A DNA stretch of 57,220 nucleotides from an uncultured Burkholderiales bacterium (GTDB lineage Bacteria; Pseudomonadota; Gammaproteobacteria; Burkholderiales; Thiobacillaceae), in NCBI GenBank assembly GCA_938038385.1, contig CALHRD010000032.1, forward strand, positions 1 to 57,220, in the 5' to 3' direction. Made by a program: the position numbers and the translations under genes. Below the pieces are notes generated by a model. It ran no database searches. It had not been told where the DNA came from and saw only the letters and a program-made list of their open reading frames with translations. Shown here one piece after another: positions 34,443-43,930 of the stretch; position 1 is the first letter of the stretch; the number at the start of each line of letters is the position of its first letter.

Positions 34443-35383
34443 GACCCCCCAGACCCCGACGCTGTGCCCAGCCCCTCGTACACCGTCGGATAGCGCAGAC
34501 GGAAACGCAGTTCCTGCTTGCTGCGCCGGTTGGACAGCCGCCGCGACTCGGTGAGGAAGGAGCGCATCGCCGGCGTGACCGCCGCCATCACTTCGTCCTT
34601 CGCAAGGCGTGGGGGGCGCGGCAAGCCGAGGTGATCGGCGACAACATCGAACCAGTCGCCCATCTTCAGGTGGCTGTCGTCCACCGCGTGGTAAACCCGG
34701 TTCGGCCTGCCCCGGAACAGGGCAATGACGGCCAGCCGCGCGAGATCCTCGGCATGGATGTGGTTGGTGTGGATGTCCTCCTCGGGTTTGAGCGACGGCA
34801 GTCCCTGGCGCACGCGCGCCTCGGGCATGCGGTCCTGGGCATAGATGCCGGGTGCGCGCAGGATGGCGAGCCGCCGACCGGAGCGTCCCGCCCAGCGGCG
34901 CAGCCGCCGCTCGGCATCGACGCGGCGCTTGGCGCGCGCATTGTGGGGGCGCGTCGGACGCGTCTCCTCCACCCAGGCGCCGCCGCAGTCGCCATAGACG
35001 CCGCTGGTGCTGATGTAGACCAGGGCGTACGGACGCAAGCCCTTGTTTCCATGGCGATACGCATATCCCTTTAGGCCGTATCGGGCGTTGCCGCGTGCTA
35101 GACTTCGCCGCCCCAGACCGGCAATGAGCCGTTGGGTGCGGGGATCGGTGTCGCCTTGTGCTGGCGGCGGGGCGAAATGCAACACGGCATCGGCAATACC
35201 GGTCAGACGCTTCAGGCCGGCCCGGTCGTCCAGGTCGCCGATCAGGGGTGCCACGCCGGCCTTGCACAGGGCGGCGGCCCGCTCGGGATTGCGGATCAGA
35301 CCGTAGAGCCTGGCCCGGCCTCGCAGCAGTCTGGCCGCGCGCAGACCTATGTCGCCGCAACCCACGATCAGGATACGCATCAT
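34427..35383 (-). CDS. NAD(P)-binding epimerase/SDR-like protein (YeeZ type) with in-frame insert
   Basis: A 318-residue extended-SDR-like protein. The Rossmann loop is unusual but intact (ILIVGCGDIGLRAARLL), followed by HFAPPPAQGDTDPRT, YISTSGVYGDCGGAWVEE with the Ser/Tyr active-site region, and HTNHIHAEDLARL. It matches the YeeZ-type group, whose substrate is unknown. Residues near 92-117 (RRSLARGNARYGLKGYAY and neighbours) interrupt the strand before YISTSG and are coded by an inserted palindrome at 35034-35114. The gene is divergent from the flavin reductase gene with a 25-base gap. Confidence 0.85.
   Translation of the reverse strand: MMRILIVGCGDIGLRAARLLRGRARLYGLIRNPERAAALCKAGVAPLIGDLDDRAGLKRLTGIADAVLHFAPPPAQGDTDPRTQRLIAGLGRRSLARGNARYGLKGYAYRHGNKGLRPYALVYISTSGVYGDCGGAWVEETRPTRPHNARAKRRVDAERRLRRWAGRSGRRLAILRAPGIYAQDRMPEARVRQGLPSLKPEEDIHTNHIHAEDLARLAVIALFRGRPNRVYHAVDDSHLKMGDWFDVVADHLGLPRPPRLAKDEVMAAVTPAMRSFLTESRRLSNRRSKQELRFRLRYPTVYEGLGTASGSGGSQRSG
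35034..35114 (-). repeat. In-frame palindromic insert within the SDR-like gene
   Basis: About 80 bases, less GC-rich than the flanks, containing the perfect inverted repeat CGATACG (35055-35061) / CGTATCG (35077-35083). It adds roughly 26 basic and Gly/Tyr-rich residues without breaking the frame, at a surface-loop position between GDTDPRTQRLIAGL and RPYALVYISTSG. The exact ends are judged from where family-like sequence resumes. Confidence 0.55.
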
Positions 35384-35408
35384 TTGATTCTTTCGAGAGG
35401 ATTACCGG

Positions 35409-36428
35409 ATGTCTTACCAGGTGACGATACAGCCCAGCGGCCATCAGTTTAGCGTGGAACGCGGCCAGACCGTCCTCGAGGCGGCCCTGGACGCCGGCTT
35501 CGCCCTGCCCTACGGCTGCCGCAACGGCGCCTGCGGCGCCTGCAAGGGCAAGATCCTGGCCGGCCGGGTGGACTATGGCGAGGCGCAGGAGGGGACGCTG
35601 ACCGCCGAGGACAGAAAGCAGGGGCTGGCCCTGTTCTGCTGCGCCCGGCCGCTGGAGGATCTGGTCATCGAGGTGCGCGAGGTCACCGCCGTCAAGGACA
35701 TTCCGGTCAAAACGCTGCCCTGCCGGGTGGAACGCCTGGAAAGGCTCTGCCACGACGTCATGGGCATCTGGCTCAAGCTCCCATCGAGCGAGCGGCTGCA
35801 GTTCCTGCCCGGCCAATACATCGACTTCCTGCTCAAGGACGGGAAGCGACGCAGCTTTTCGCTCGCCAACGCCCCCGAGGAGGACGCCCTGCTGGAACTG
35901 CACGCGCGGCACGTGCCCGGCGGCTTCTTCACCGAGCATATCTTCAACGTGATGAAGGTGAAGGACATCCTGCGCATCAACGGGCCGCTGGGCAGCTTCT
36001 TCCTGCGCGAGTCCGACAAGCCGGCCATCTTCGTCGCCGGTGGCACCGGCTTCGCGCCGATCAAGAGCATCCTCACGCACGCCTTCCATCACCACGTGGA
36101 CCGGCAGATGGTGCTTTACTGGGGGGCACGCAACCTGCGCGACCTCTACCTGCCCGAGCTGCCCGCCAAGTGGCAACAGGCGCATGACAACTTCAGCTTC
36201 ATCCCCGTCATCCAGGCCCCCCTGCCGGAGGAGCATTGGACCGGACGCACCGGCCACGTGCACGAGGCCGTTTTGGCCGATTTCGCCGACCTGTCGGGCT
36301 ACCAGGTCTATGCCTGCGGCGCGCCGGTCATGGTGGCGGCGGCACGCCGCGATTTCATCGCCCGTGGACTGCCGCCGGAGGAGTTCTACTCCGACGCCTT
36401 CGAGTATCAGGGCGGGCCGTCGGCCTGA
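35409..36428 (+). CDS. 2Fe-2S ferredoxin-type NAD(P)H flavin oxidoreductase
   Basis: A 339-residue modular reductase. Residues 1-90 are a plant-type ferredoxin with CRNGACGACKGKILAG ligands and the fourth Cys in LFCCARP. Then come the FAD domain (PGQYIDFLLKDGKRRSFSLANAP) and the NAD domain (VAGGTGFAPIKSIL; YACGAPVM). The order and length match the group annotated as CDP-6-deoxy-delta-3,4-glucoseen reductase, AscD/UbiB-fre-like, though in gammaproteobacteria the true substrate is uncertain. The last 22 bases overlap the convergent hemY gene. Confidence 0.92.
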   Translation: MSYQVTIQPSGHQFSVERGQTVLEAALDAGFALPYGCRNGACGACKGKILAGRVDYGEAQEGTLTAEDRKQGLALFCCARPLEDLVIEVREVTAVKDIPVKTLPCRVERLERLCHDVMGIWLKLPSSERLQFLPGQYIDFLLKDGKRRSFSLANAPEEDALLELHARHVPGGFFTEHIFNVMKVKDILRINGPLGSFFLRESDKPAIFVAGGTGFAPIKSILTHAFHHHVDRQMVLYWGARNLRDLYLPELPAKWQQAHDNFSFIPVIQAPLPEEHWTGRTGHVHEAVLADFADLSGYQVYACGAPVMVAAARRDFIARGLPPEEFYSDAFEYQGGPSA

Positions 36429-36979
36429 GCCGATACAGGCACCGGTGCGGGTGCCGGCCGGGCAGCCTCGTCCGGCCCCGCCGCGCTGCGATCCAGTTCG
36501 CGTGTGATCGCCTGACGCGCCGCGACCAACTCGCCCTGGTCGGTCTGGACCGTGTCGAGCAGGGCCCTCGCCGCCTCTGTCTCCCCCATTTCCAGGGCTG
36601 CCCGTGCACCGATCAGGGCAGCGAGCGGGAGGGGGCTGTGTTCGATCGACTGGCGTGACAATTTGAGCGCGTGGCCGGGCTGGCCTGCGAGCAGTGCCGC
36701 CGTGGCCCGCTGCAGTTCGTCTTCGGCCAGGCCGAGCCGTCGGCGTGCCCGCCAGGATCTGACATCCCTGGGCAGGCGCAGCGTCGTGCGCAACAGCCGC
36801 ACCAGGATATAGAACAGGACATGTGAGAGGATCAGCACGCCGAGCACGAGGGCGACCGACATTTCCACCCGCCAGGGGGGGAAAACCACCAGGACATAGC
36901 CCTGATCGGCGCGCAACACGAGGATGAAGGCGACTGCCAGGGCCGCGAGCAGGACGAACCAGAACAGGGCACGCATCAC
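36407..36979 (-). CDS. hemY: HemY-like protein, short form
   Basis: A 190-residue inner-membrane protein starting with two hydrophobic segments (about 5-24 and 41-66) and the HemY N-terminal domain RSWRARRRLGLAEDELQRATAALLAGQ. Full-length HemY proteins have near 400 residues with TPR repeats; here the protein stops after one or two TPR-like helices, with a Pro/Ala-rich tail. The truncation may be real or reflect loss of the 3' half at the convergent border with the reductase gene. It follows hemX with a 4-base overlap. Confidence 0.85.
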   Translation of the reverse strand: MMRALFWFVLLAALAVAFILVLRADQGYVLVVFPPWRVEMSVALVLGVLILSHVLFYILVRLLRTTLRLPRDVRSWRARRRLGLAEDELQRATAALLAGQPGHALKLSRQSIEHSPLPLAALIGARAALEMGETEAARALLDTVQTDQGELVAARQAITRELDRSAAGPDEAARPAPAPVPVSAQADGPP

Positions 36980-38100
36980 CCCGCCCCGCCCTCGCTGTCG
37001 ACGCGCATGCCGCGCAAGGCCTTGATGCTGTCCGTCAGATCGGCTTCCTGCTGGGCGACGGGGAAGGCCGCCAGCTCGCGCAGACTCGCCAGCATGGACT
37101 TGGTTAGCCCATCCTGCGCATTGAAATGACGCTGCACCCAGTCCTGGGCGATGGCCAGATCGTTCCTGAAGGTGTCCTCATCCCGGTTGAGCATGGCCAG
37201 CCTGGCCGCCAGTAGCCTGAGTTTCAGGTTCTCCCTGAGAAACCAGGCCTGCTCAGGGGCCAACAGGGCAGGATCGGTCTTGTCCACCCGCCGCACGCGC
37301 ACGAGTTGCCTGAGCTCGATCCAGGTCTCCCGCCAGAGGCGCTGCCAGCGGTCACCCCCGGCCGGCGGCTGCGCGGCCGGTTCGGCTGGAGCCAGGTCCG
37401 TCTCCAGCTTGAGCTTGTCCACGTTCTGCACGAGCACGTCCAGACGGGCGTTGATGCCGGCGATATCGGCCGCCGGCAGCAGCTTGAGCCGCGCGATGTC
37501 CCTGCCTATGGCCTCCTGCAGATTGCTGAACTGGGGTTTGCCCAGCCGCGTGAGCCGCGCCTCTGCCGCCTCCAGGGCGATGAGTGCCGCGCGCACGTTG
37601 CCCGCCAGGCGCAGCTGCTGCTGGGCCAGTAGCAGGGTCTGCTCGATGTCGGCCACCACCCGTTCATCCTGGCTGCGCGCCAGTTCCTGGTACATGGCGG
37701 CCAGGGCCAGTTGCTGGCTCTGGGCCTCCTGGGCGCGGTTTTCCAGGGCGGAGAGGCGTGCGGTCAGGTCGCTGAGGATGGCGTTGGCATCCCGCGCCGC
37801 GGTGCGGGCCTCGCGTCCGGCCACGTCGAATTCGCCGATGCGCCTGGCGAGCTGCAGCTCCATGTCCTGAAGCCGGCTGAGGGTGTTCCAGGCCACACCC
37901 ATGACGGCCAGCACAGCCACGACCGCCAGGACCAGGGCGGGGTTGAGCCAGGCGTGACGGGGATGGGGTGCCGGCTGCATGGCCGTATGCGCTGACAGCG
38001 GCGCGGTGGCGGCAGCCCCGCCCTCACCGGCGTTGGACGCTGCCGGCGTCGCCTGCGGCGCGCCGGGCTGGCTGCCGACCTGCGTCTCAGGTATGGACAT
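36976..38100 (-). CDS. hemX: HemX-like membrane protein
   Basis: A 374-residue protein with a disordered Ala/Pro/Thr N-terminus, one transmembrane helix at about 52-70 (PALVLAVVAVLAVMGVAW), a coiled-coil region (about 70-140), and a C-terminal HemX domain (LLLAQQQLRLAGNVRAALIALEAAEARL; PEQAWFLRENLKLRLLAARLAML). HemX is often misnamed uroporphyrinogen methyltransferase; its role is unknown. It overlaps hemD by 14 bases and hemY by 4. Confidence 0.92.
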   Translation of the reverse strand: MSIPETQVGSQPGAPQATPAASNAGEGGAAATAPLSAHTAMQPAPHPRHAWLNPALVLAVVAVLAVMGVAWNTLSRLQDMELQLARRIGEFDVAGREARTAARDANAILSDLTARLSALENRAQEAQSQQLALAAMYQELARSQDERVVADIEQTLLLAQQQLRLAGNVRAALIALEAAEARLTRLGKPQFSNLQEAIGRDIARLKLLPAADIAGINARLDVLVQNVDKLKLETDLAPAEPAAQPPAGGDRWQRLWRETWIELRQLVRVRRVDKTDPALLAPEQAWFLRENLKLRLLAARLAMLNRDEDTFRNDLAIAQDWVQRHFNAQDGLTKSMLASLRELAAFPVAQQEADLTDSIKALRGMRVDSEGGAG

Positions 38101-38872
38101 GGGCGAAGTGTTCCGTCAAGGCCTGCAAAACGCCGTCTTCACCCGCCGGGGTGACGAGGGTCTGGGTGATCCCCAGCGCGCGAGCATGCTCGGCGATGCG
38201 GGGGTGGGGGACGAAAAGCGGGGTGTGGGACAACAGTTCCCTGCCCTCGGGGGTGAGCAGGGCGACGAGTCCGTCCAGGCTGTCGCGGCTGAAGGCGGTG
38301 ACCGCCCGTATCCGCCCCTTGTGCCATGCTCGCAGGACCGGTGCGACGTCCGTGCTCGGCAGCACGCGCCGATAGCACACGGCATGCCGCACCTCGGCAC
38401 CCCGTACGCCCAGCGTCTCCGCCAGAAGGGTCCGCCCCCCCTCACCGCGAAAGATGGCGACCCTCTGCCCTGCCATGGTCTGCAGCTCTGGCAGGGCGAG
38501 CAAGCTCTCGCTGTCCGCTTTGTCCGCCACAGGCGTGAGGACATCGGGCACACCCCGCTCGGACAATTCACGCGCACTGCCCCGCCCTACGGCAGCCACC
38601 CGAACCCCCGCCGGCAGGCCGCCGTGCTCGGCAATGGCCGGCCAGGCCCGTTCCACGGCGGTCGGACTGACGAACACCACCCAGTCGAAACGATCCAGAC
38701 CGTTCACCACCTGGAGAAAACCGGTCATGTCCGCGGGCGGTGCGATCTCCAGGCCGGGCAGCCACCAGGCCTCGCCGCCAAGTTCCAAGATGCGTTGCAT
38801 GAAGCGCCGGGCCTGTCCCTGTGGGCGGGTCACCAGCACACCGATCCCGGGCAATGGGAGGGACTGGTTCAC
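38087..38872 (-). CDS. hemD: Uroporphyrinogen-III synthase
   Basis: A 261-residue enzyme that cyclises hydroxymethylbilane to uroporphyrinogen III. The sequence is divergent, as usual for HemD, but VLVTRPQGQARRFMQRI, the WVVFVSPTAVERAW strand, VGRGSARELSERGV and AVTAFSRDSLDGLVALL are all in their expected places. It sits 19 bases after hemC and overlaps hemX. Confidence 0.93.
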   Translation of the reverse strand: MNQSLPLPGIGVLVTRPQGQARRFMQRILELGGEAWWLPGLEIAPPADMTGFLQVVNGLDRFDWVVFVSPTAVERAWPAIAEHGGLPAGVRVAAVGRGSARELSERGVPDVLTPVADKADSESLLALPELQTMAGQRVAIFRGEGGRTLLAETLGVRGAEVRHAVCYRRVLPSTDVAPVLRAWHKGRIRAVTAFSRDSLDGLVALLTPEGRELLSHTPLFVPHPRIAEHARALGITQTLVTPAGEDGVLQALTEHFAHVHT

Positions 38873-38891
38873 TGCGACCCCACGGAATGAC

Positions 38892-39926
38892 TCAAGGCTC
38901 GCGGTGGGTGTACTGCCCCCCCGGCCCGGATGTATGACCCGATCCGCCCCCTATGGGGGTCAGTTCGTTCTCGGGGCTGCCCGGCGAACGACCCGAGAGC
39001 TCTGCCAATACCAGACCCGCCCCCTGATTGAGGAGGTCCTCTGCGACCTGGTGACCGAGCGCCTCGGGATCGTCCATGGCACCCCAGGACTCTGCACGGT
39101 AGAAGCGCACCCCTTCCAGGTCGGATACGAAGGCAGACAGCCTGAGTCTGCCCGCCTCGACGCGGGCATAGCCGCCGATGGGCGCCTGACAACCACCCTG
39201 GAGCGTCCGGCTCATAGCCCGCTCGGCACGCACGCAGGCCGATGTCTCGGCATCGTCGAGGCAGGCGAGCAATGCCGCCACGTCCTCGCGCGCAGTCAGG
39301 GTCTCCAGACCCAGTGCGCCCTGACCCACGGCCGGCAGACTCTCCTCGGGCGAGAGCAGGGCGGTGATGCGATGCCCGAGCCCCAGGCGCTTGAGGCCGG
39401 CGGCGGCGAGGATGATGGCATCGTACTGTCCCTCGTCGAGTTTGCGCAGGCGGGTGTTCACATTGCCGCGCAGGGTGTCGACCACCAGGCCGGGATGGGC
39501 GGCACGGATCTGGGCCTGGCGGCGCAGACTGGAGGTGCCAACCCGCGCGCCGGCAGGCAGTTCGCCGAAGTTGTGATAGCGGGTCGAGACAAAGGCGTCG
39601 CGTGGGTCTTCCCGCGCGGTGATGGCCGCCAGGACGAAACCCTCGGGCAGGTCCATGGGTACGTCCTTCATGGAATGCACGGCCAGTTGTGCACGACCGT
39701 CCTGCATGGCCTGTTCCAGCTCCTTGACGAACAGACCCTTGCCGCCGATACGGGACAGGGGCGAATCGAGGATCTGATCACCCTGGGTGGTCATGCCGAG
39801 GAGCGAGACCTGCAGACCGGGATGGCGTTCCCCCAGGCGGGCTTGGATGTGCCTTGCCTGCCACAGCGCCAGTTGGCTCTCCCGTGTCGCAATCACCAGG
39901 CGCTCCGGCATGTTTGGACTATTCAT
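38892..39926 (-). CDS. hemC: Hydroxymethylbilane synthase
   Basis: A 344-residue porphobilinogen deaminase. It begins [15 protein letters not shown], has [21 protein letters not shown], the catalytic Asp in [16 protein letters not shown], and the dipyrromethane-carrying Cys246 in GGCQAPI. The tail after about residue 310 ([20 protein letters not shown] onwards) is longer than in E. coli and low-complexity. The ATG at 39926 is preferred; an in-frame GTG at 39944 and ATG at 39911 are alternatives. Confidence 0.95.
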   Translation of the reverse strand: MNSPNMPERLVIATRESQLALWQARHIQARLGERHPGLQVSLLGMTTQGDQILDSPLSRIGGKGLFVKELEQAMQDGRAQLAVHSMKDVPMDLPEGFVLAAITAREDPRDAFVSTRYHNFGELPAGARVGTSSLRRQAQIRAAHPGLVVDTLRGNVNTRLRKLDEGQYDAIILAAAGLKRLGLGHRITALLSPEESLPAVGQGALGLETLTAREDVAALLACLDDAETSACVRAERAMSRTLQGGCQAPIGGYARVEAGRLRLSAFVSDLEGVRFYRAESWGAMDDPEALGHQVAEDLLNQGAGLVLAELSGRSPGSPENELTPIGGGSGHTSGPGGQYTHREP

Positions 39927-39985
39927 GGCACTGTTTGCCAACACTTATGATCCTGGTTCTGGGCTCGACCTGAATGTGAGTGATG

Positions 39986-40501
39986 ATGACGAGATTGCTG
40001 GCTGCGCTGGCGTGTATTGTAGCATGGGGCGTGACGACCACCCTGGCTGGCGAGGGTGTACCCGCCGCGCGTGATCTGCAGCAGGATGGTGCTGAGGCTC
40101 GTGCCAGGGGTGCCGCCGTATTGGTGGTGTTCGTGGGCGCCCGCTGCCCTTACTGCGATCTGGCCCTGAACGAGGTGCTCATCCCCACCAGTCGCAACCC
40201 GGAGTATCAACGCAAACTGGTCATGCGCCGGGTGCAGACCCGAAGCGGCCAGACCCTGCGCGATTTCGACGGCAAACGCATCACCCAGGGGGAATTCGCC
40301 AAACGACATGGCGTTTCCCTGGTCCCCACGGTCATGCTGTTCGACCACCAAGGCCAGCCGCTGACCAAACCCATGGTGGGCATCACGACGGTGGACCACT
40401 ATGGCTACGAGCTGGACCTGGCCATCGAGGAGGCCCTGGCCAGGATCGGGCCGACGCAGGAGCCGGCGCCCGCCCGGGCCGCCCCGGCAGGCTCGTCCTG
40501 A
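39986..40501 (+). CDS. Periplasmic thioredoxin-fold protein (CPYC)
   Basis: A 171-residue exported protein with an N-terminal signal (LLAALACIVAWGVTTTLAG). The motif CPYC is at 54-57, as in glutaredoxins, and the cis-Pro loop is SLVPTVMLFD. It is likely a periplasmic thiol-disulfide oxidoreductase of the SoxW/DsbE-like kind. The two ATGs and a GTG just upstream (39980-39986) all fit the frame; the third position leaves GTGAG at a suitable distance. It is divergent from hemC and is convergent with algR. Confidence 0.85.
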   Translation: MTRLLAALACIVAWGVTTTLAGEGVPAARDLQQDGAEARARGAAVLVVFVGARCPYCDLALNEVLIPTSRNPEYQRKLVMRRVQTRSGQTLRDFDGKRITQGEFAKRHGVSLVPTVMLFDHQGQPLTKPMVGITTVDHYGYELDLAIEEALARIGPTQEPAPARAAPAGSS

Positions 40502-40575
40502 GTCGTCGCCGGCCGGCCAGACCACGACCCGACCGCAAACGGTGCTCGGACGCCCGATCCACGGCGGGCCAGATA

Positions 40576-41394
40576 CTACCCCCTGAATTCGCGGATGACG
40601 TGCTGCTGCCGGCGTGAGACCGGCAACCGCTCCGGCCAGTCCTGCAGCACGGCCACCCAGCGCTGTTCCTCGCCCTCGCCCATGCGTTCGAACCCGGCCA
40701 GATGCCGGCGTGCCACCAGACAATTGCGGTGGATGCGCAGATAGGCGCCCGGAAACTCCTTCTCCAGATGCACCAGGGACTCGTTGAGCAGGTATTCCCG
40801 TTGCCGGGTGCGGGCAGTGACGTACTTCAGCTCGGCCCGCAGGTAGAGCACGTCCGCCACGGGGACCAGCCAGACCCGCCCCCGTTCGGTGCAGCAGAAA
40901 TGGCGGCGCGGCGACAGCGCCTCGGCGTCCCCGGGCCGCAAAGGCCGTACCCGGCCCAGTGCCTCGGTGAGTCTGGCCAGACGCACCGGCTTCATCAGGT
41001 AGTCCAGGGCGCGCACCTCGAAGGCCTGCAGCGCGAACTCGTCGTAGGCGGTGATGAACACCACGGCCGGACGGCGGGGCATGCTGAGCAGATGGCGCGC
41101 CGCCTCCAGACCGGTCATACCCGGCATCTGGATGTCCATCAGCACCACATCGGGTTGACTGGCGAGCGCCTGCTCGATCGCTTCGAGGCCGTTGGTTGCC
41201 TCCCCCACCACCCGATTCGGACACTCCGCTGCAGCATCCGACAGCAGATCCCGCAAACGCTGTCGGGCAGGGGGTTCGTCGTCGACGATGAGGACCTTGA
41301 GGGACCTCACCGCTGCGGCAGTCGTGACCTCGGCATCCTCCAGCGCCCGCGCGGATGCCGGGCCGCCGGCGTCAGATTCAGGCTGCGGCTGCAT
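40576..41394 (-). CDS. algR: LytTR response regulator AlgR
   Basis: A 272-residue regulator. The receiver domain has VDDE at 37-40, phospho-acceptor Asp87 in LMDIQM and Lys135 in YLMKPV. The C-terminal LytTR DNA-binding domain (about 155-270) includes YLRIHRNCLVARRHLAGFER. A 29-residue N-terminal extension precedes the receiver; a GTG at 41310 would remove it. In Pseudomonas AlgR controls alginate and twitching. It overlaps algZ by 17 bases. Confidence 0.93.
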   Translation of the reverse strand: MQPQPESDAGGPASARALEDAEVTTAAAVRSLKVLIVDDEPPARQRLRDLLSDAAAECPNRVVGEATNGLEAIEQALASQPDVVLMDIQMPGMTGLEAARHLLSMPRRPAVVFITAYDEFALQAFEVRALDYLMKPVRLARLTEALGRVRPLRPGDAEALSPRRHFCCTERGRVWLVPVADVLYLRAELKYVTARTRQREYLLNESLVHLEKEFPGAYLRIHRNCLVARRHLAGFERMGEGEEQRWVAVLQDWPERLPVSRRQQHVIREFRG

Positions 41395-42412
41395 CTGCCT
41401 GCCCCCTGCGCAACGGCATCACCACCTGCACGATGAATTCACCCCCCACCTCATGGGTCGTAAGACGCGCATCGGCGTCGAAATGCAGCGCCAGTCGCTC
41501 GCGGATGTTGGACAGGGCCATGCGGTTGCCGCTGCGGCGATCGGCCCCGCCCTGGGCGGGGTTGCGCAACACCAGGTTGAGAAACGCGTCGCGCGCGAAA
41601 ACGTCGACACGCACCTCACCACCGGTCGGGCTCCCTTCCACCCCATGGTAGATCGCATTCTCGAGCAGGGGCTGCAGCACCAGAGGTGGCAGCAGTGCAT
41701 CGGCGGGCGCGTTGTCCACCTTCCACGCCATCTTCAGACGCTCCCCGAGGCGGATCTGCTCGAGGCCGGCATACGCGCGGGCCAGTTCGAGTTCCCTGGA
41801 CAGGGGGGAGAGTTGCCGGTTGTCCGCCATGTGCACGCGGAACAGGTCGGCCATATTGGCCAGCACCTCCTCCGCCTGGCGGGGGGAATTGCGCACCAGG
41901 GACAACACGGTGTTCAGGCTGTTGTAGAGGAAATGCGGACGGATGCGTGATTGCAGGGCCTGCAACCTTGCCTCCGCCAGCGCGGGCGACAGGACCCGGT
42001 GGCGCCAGTTGAAATAACCCAGCACCGCCAGCGCCGTCCCACCCGCCAGCAGCACCGCGCGCAATACGCTGCCCTGTTCGGTGTCGGGAAAGCGCAGATG
42101 CAAGACCATGTGCCACAGCACCGTGACCAGCGCGCTCAGCACGACGATGACCGCGACGCCGAGCTCATAGGGCTGACGCAGCAACCACGCAGCGGTGAAG
42201 AAGGCCACCAGCAGGACCAACAACAGGGGCGGCTGCAGCACGGCGGCCATGCCCAGGAAGGTCGTGCCGACTCCGGCCAGGGCGGAGCTTTTGATCACGG
42301 CCGCTGCCAGCGCCAGGATCTGTACCGCCAGGGCGGCGCGCAACAAGACCCCCAGGTTGCGGAAGTCCGGCAGCGATACGGTCGTTCGGTTTGCTGCTGA
42401 ACGGTTTGGCAT
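41378..42412 (-). CDS. algZ: Sensor histidine kinase AlgZ/FimS
   Basis: A 344-residue LytS-type kinase with four to five transmembrane segments in residues 20-135, the phospho-acceptor His160 in RIRPHFLYNSLNT, and the ATPase blocks PPLVLQPLLENAIYHGVE and NRMALSNIRERL. The ATG at 42412 has GAGGTG seven bases upstream. It is the partner of AlgR and lies beside argH and hemC as in Pseudomonas. Confidence 0.93.
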   Translation of the reverse strand: MPNRSAANRTTVSLPDFRNLGVLLRAALAVQILALAAAVIKSSALAGVGTTFLGMAAVLQPPLLLVLLVAFFTAAWLLRQPYELGVAVIVVLSALVTVLWHMVLHLRFPDTEQGSVLRAVLLAGGTALAVLGYFNWRHRVLSPALAEARLQALQSRIRPHFLYNSLNTVLSLVRNSPRQAEEVLANMADLFRVHMADNRQLSPLSRELELARAYAGLEQIRLGERLKMAWKVDNAPADALLPPLVLQPLLENAIYHGVEGSPTGGEVRVDVFARDAFLNLVLRNPAQGGADRRSGNRMALSNIRERLALHFDADARLTTHEVGGEFIVQVVMPLRRGQADAAAA

Positions 42413-42451
42413 AATCACACCTCGAACTGATGCGTGCGGCCCGTCGTCTGT

Positions 42452-42465
42452 CCCTGTGCACAGGG
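42452..42465. promoter_or_regulatory. Perfect 14-bp palindrome between algZ and argH
   Basis: CCCTGTGCACAGGG lies in the 95-base gap between the divergent algZ and argH genes. Perfect dyad symmetry at this place suggests a regulator site that could act on both promoters. I cannot name the regulator. Confidence 0.4.
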
Positions 42466-42507
42466 CCGCCATCACCCACCTGTCAATTCAACTTCTCGAC
42501 CCACGCC

Positions 42508-43908
42508 ATGGCAGACCCCGCCGCCGCCCCCACCTGGTCCGGTCGCTTCAGCGAACCGGTGGACGAACGCGTCAAGCGCTACACCGCCTCCATCCCCTTC
42601 GATTGGCGGCTGGCCCCGTTCGACATCCGGGGCTCGCTCGCCCATGCCGCCATGCTGCACAAATGCGGCATCCTCAGCGCTGCCGATCTCGGCGACATCC
42701 GCCGCGGGATGGCGGAAATACTGGCCGAGATCGATAACGGCAGCTTCGTCTGGAATCTTGACGATGAGGATGTGCATTTCAACATCGAACGCGCCCTGAC
42801 ACGCAAGATCGGCGATGCCGGAAAGCGGCTGCACACCGGCCGCTCACGCAACGACCAGGTCGCCACCGACCTGCGCCTGTGGCTGCGTGACACCATCGAC
42901 CGCATCCAGGCCATCCTGCGCCAGGCGCGCCTCGCCCTGCTGGACCAGGCCGAGGTCCACGCCGGCACGGTGATGCCCGGATTCACCCACCTGCAGGCTG
43001 CCCAACCGGTCACCTTCGGCCACCATCTCATGGCCTGGCAGGAAATGCTCAAACGCGATGCAGAGCGCCTGGCCGACTGTCGTCGGCGGGTCAATCGCCT
43101 GCCCCTGGGGGCGGCCGCCCTGGCCGGCACCAGCTTCGCCATCGACCGCGAGTTCGTGGCGCGCGAACTGGGCTTCGAGGCGGTGTGCGAGAACTCCCTG
43201 GACGCCGTCTCCGACCGCGACTTCGCCATCGAATTCCTGGCCGCGGGCGCCCTGATCATGACGCATCTGTCGCGCATGTCCGAGGAACTCGTGCTGTGGA
43301 TGACACCCCGTTTCGCCTTCATCGATCTGCCCGACCGCTTCTGTACCGGCTCGTCCATCATGCCGCAGAAGAAGAACCCGGACGTGCCCGAATTGATGCG
43401 CGGCAAGACCGGGCGCATGAACGGGCACCTCGTCGCCCTGCTCACCCTGATGAAGGGGCAGCCGCTGGCCTACAACAAGGACAACCAGGAGGACAAGGAA
43501 CCCCTGTTCGACGCCGCGGACACCCTGGTCGATTCCCTGTCCATCTTCGCCGAACTGGTACCCGGCATACGGGTCAATGCCGATGCCATGCGCCGGGCCG
43601 CCGCCGAAGGGTATGCCACTGCCACCGACCTGGCGGATTATCTGGTGAAGCGGGGTCTGCCCTTCCGCGAGGCGCACGAGGCGGTGGCACGCGCCGTTCG
43701 TCTGGCAGAGGCGCGCGGCTGTGACCTGGCCGATCTGCCCCTCGCCGATCTGCAGGCCTTCTCGAACCTGATCACGGAGGACGTCTTCGGCGTCCTGAGC
43801 CTGGAGGGCTCGCTCGCCGCCCGTGATCATCCGGGCGGCACCGCCCCGGTGCAGGTGCGTGCCGCGATCGCCCGCGCGCGCAACGAACTGCAACAGTCCC
43901 GGTCCTGA
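42508..43908 (+). CDS. argH: Argininosuccinate lyase
   Basis: A 466-residue enzyme that splits argininosuccinate to arginine and fumarate. The N-terminal [23 protein letters not shown], and the signature [13 protein letters not shown] are intact, and the length is normal. The ATG at 42508 gives the family start; upstream in-frame codons are not conserved in kind. ArgB is encoded later in this window (53474). Confidence 0.97.
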   Translation: MADPAAAPTWSGRFSEPVDERVKRYTASIPFDWRLAPFDIRGSLAHAAMLHKCGILSAADLGDIRRGMAEILAEIDNGSFVWNLDDEDVHFNIERALTRKIGDAGKRLHTGRSRNDQVATDLRLWLRDTIDRIQAILRQARLALLDQAEVHAGTVMPGFTHLQAAQPVTFGHHLMAWQEMLKRDAERLADCRRRVNRLPLGAAALAGTSFAIDREFVARELGFEAVCENSLDAVSDRDFAIEFLAAGALIMTHLSRMSEELVLWMTPRFAFIDLPDRFCTGSSIMPQKKNPDVPELMRGKTGRMNGHLVALLTLMKGQPLAYNKDNQEDKEPLFDAADTLVDSLSIFAELVPGIRVNADAMRRAAAEGYATATDLADYLVKRGLPFREAHEAVARAVRLAEARGCDLADLPLADLQAFSNLITEDVFGVLSLEGSLAARDHPGGTAPVQVRAAIARARNELQQSRS

Positions 43909-43930
43909 TCAGCCCAGATCGCCGAGGCTG

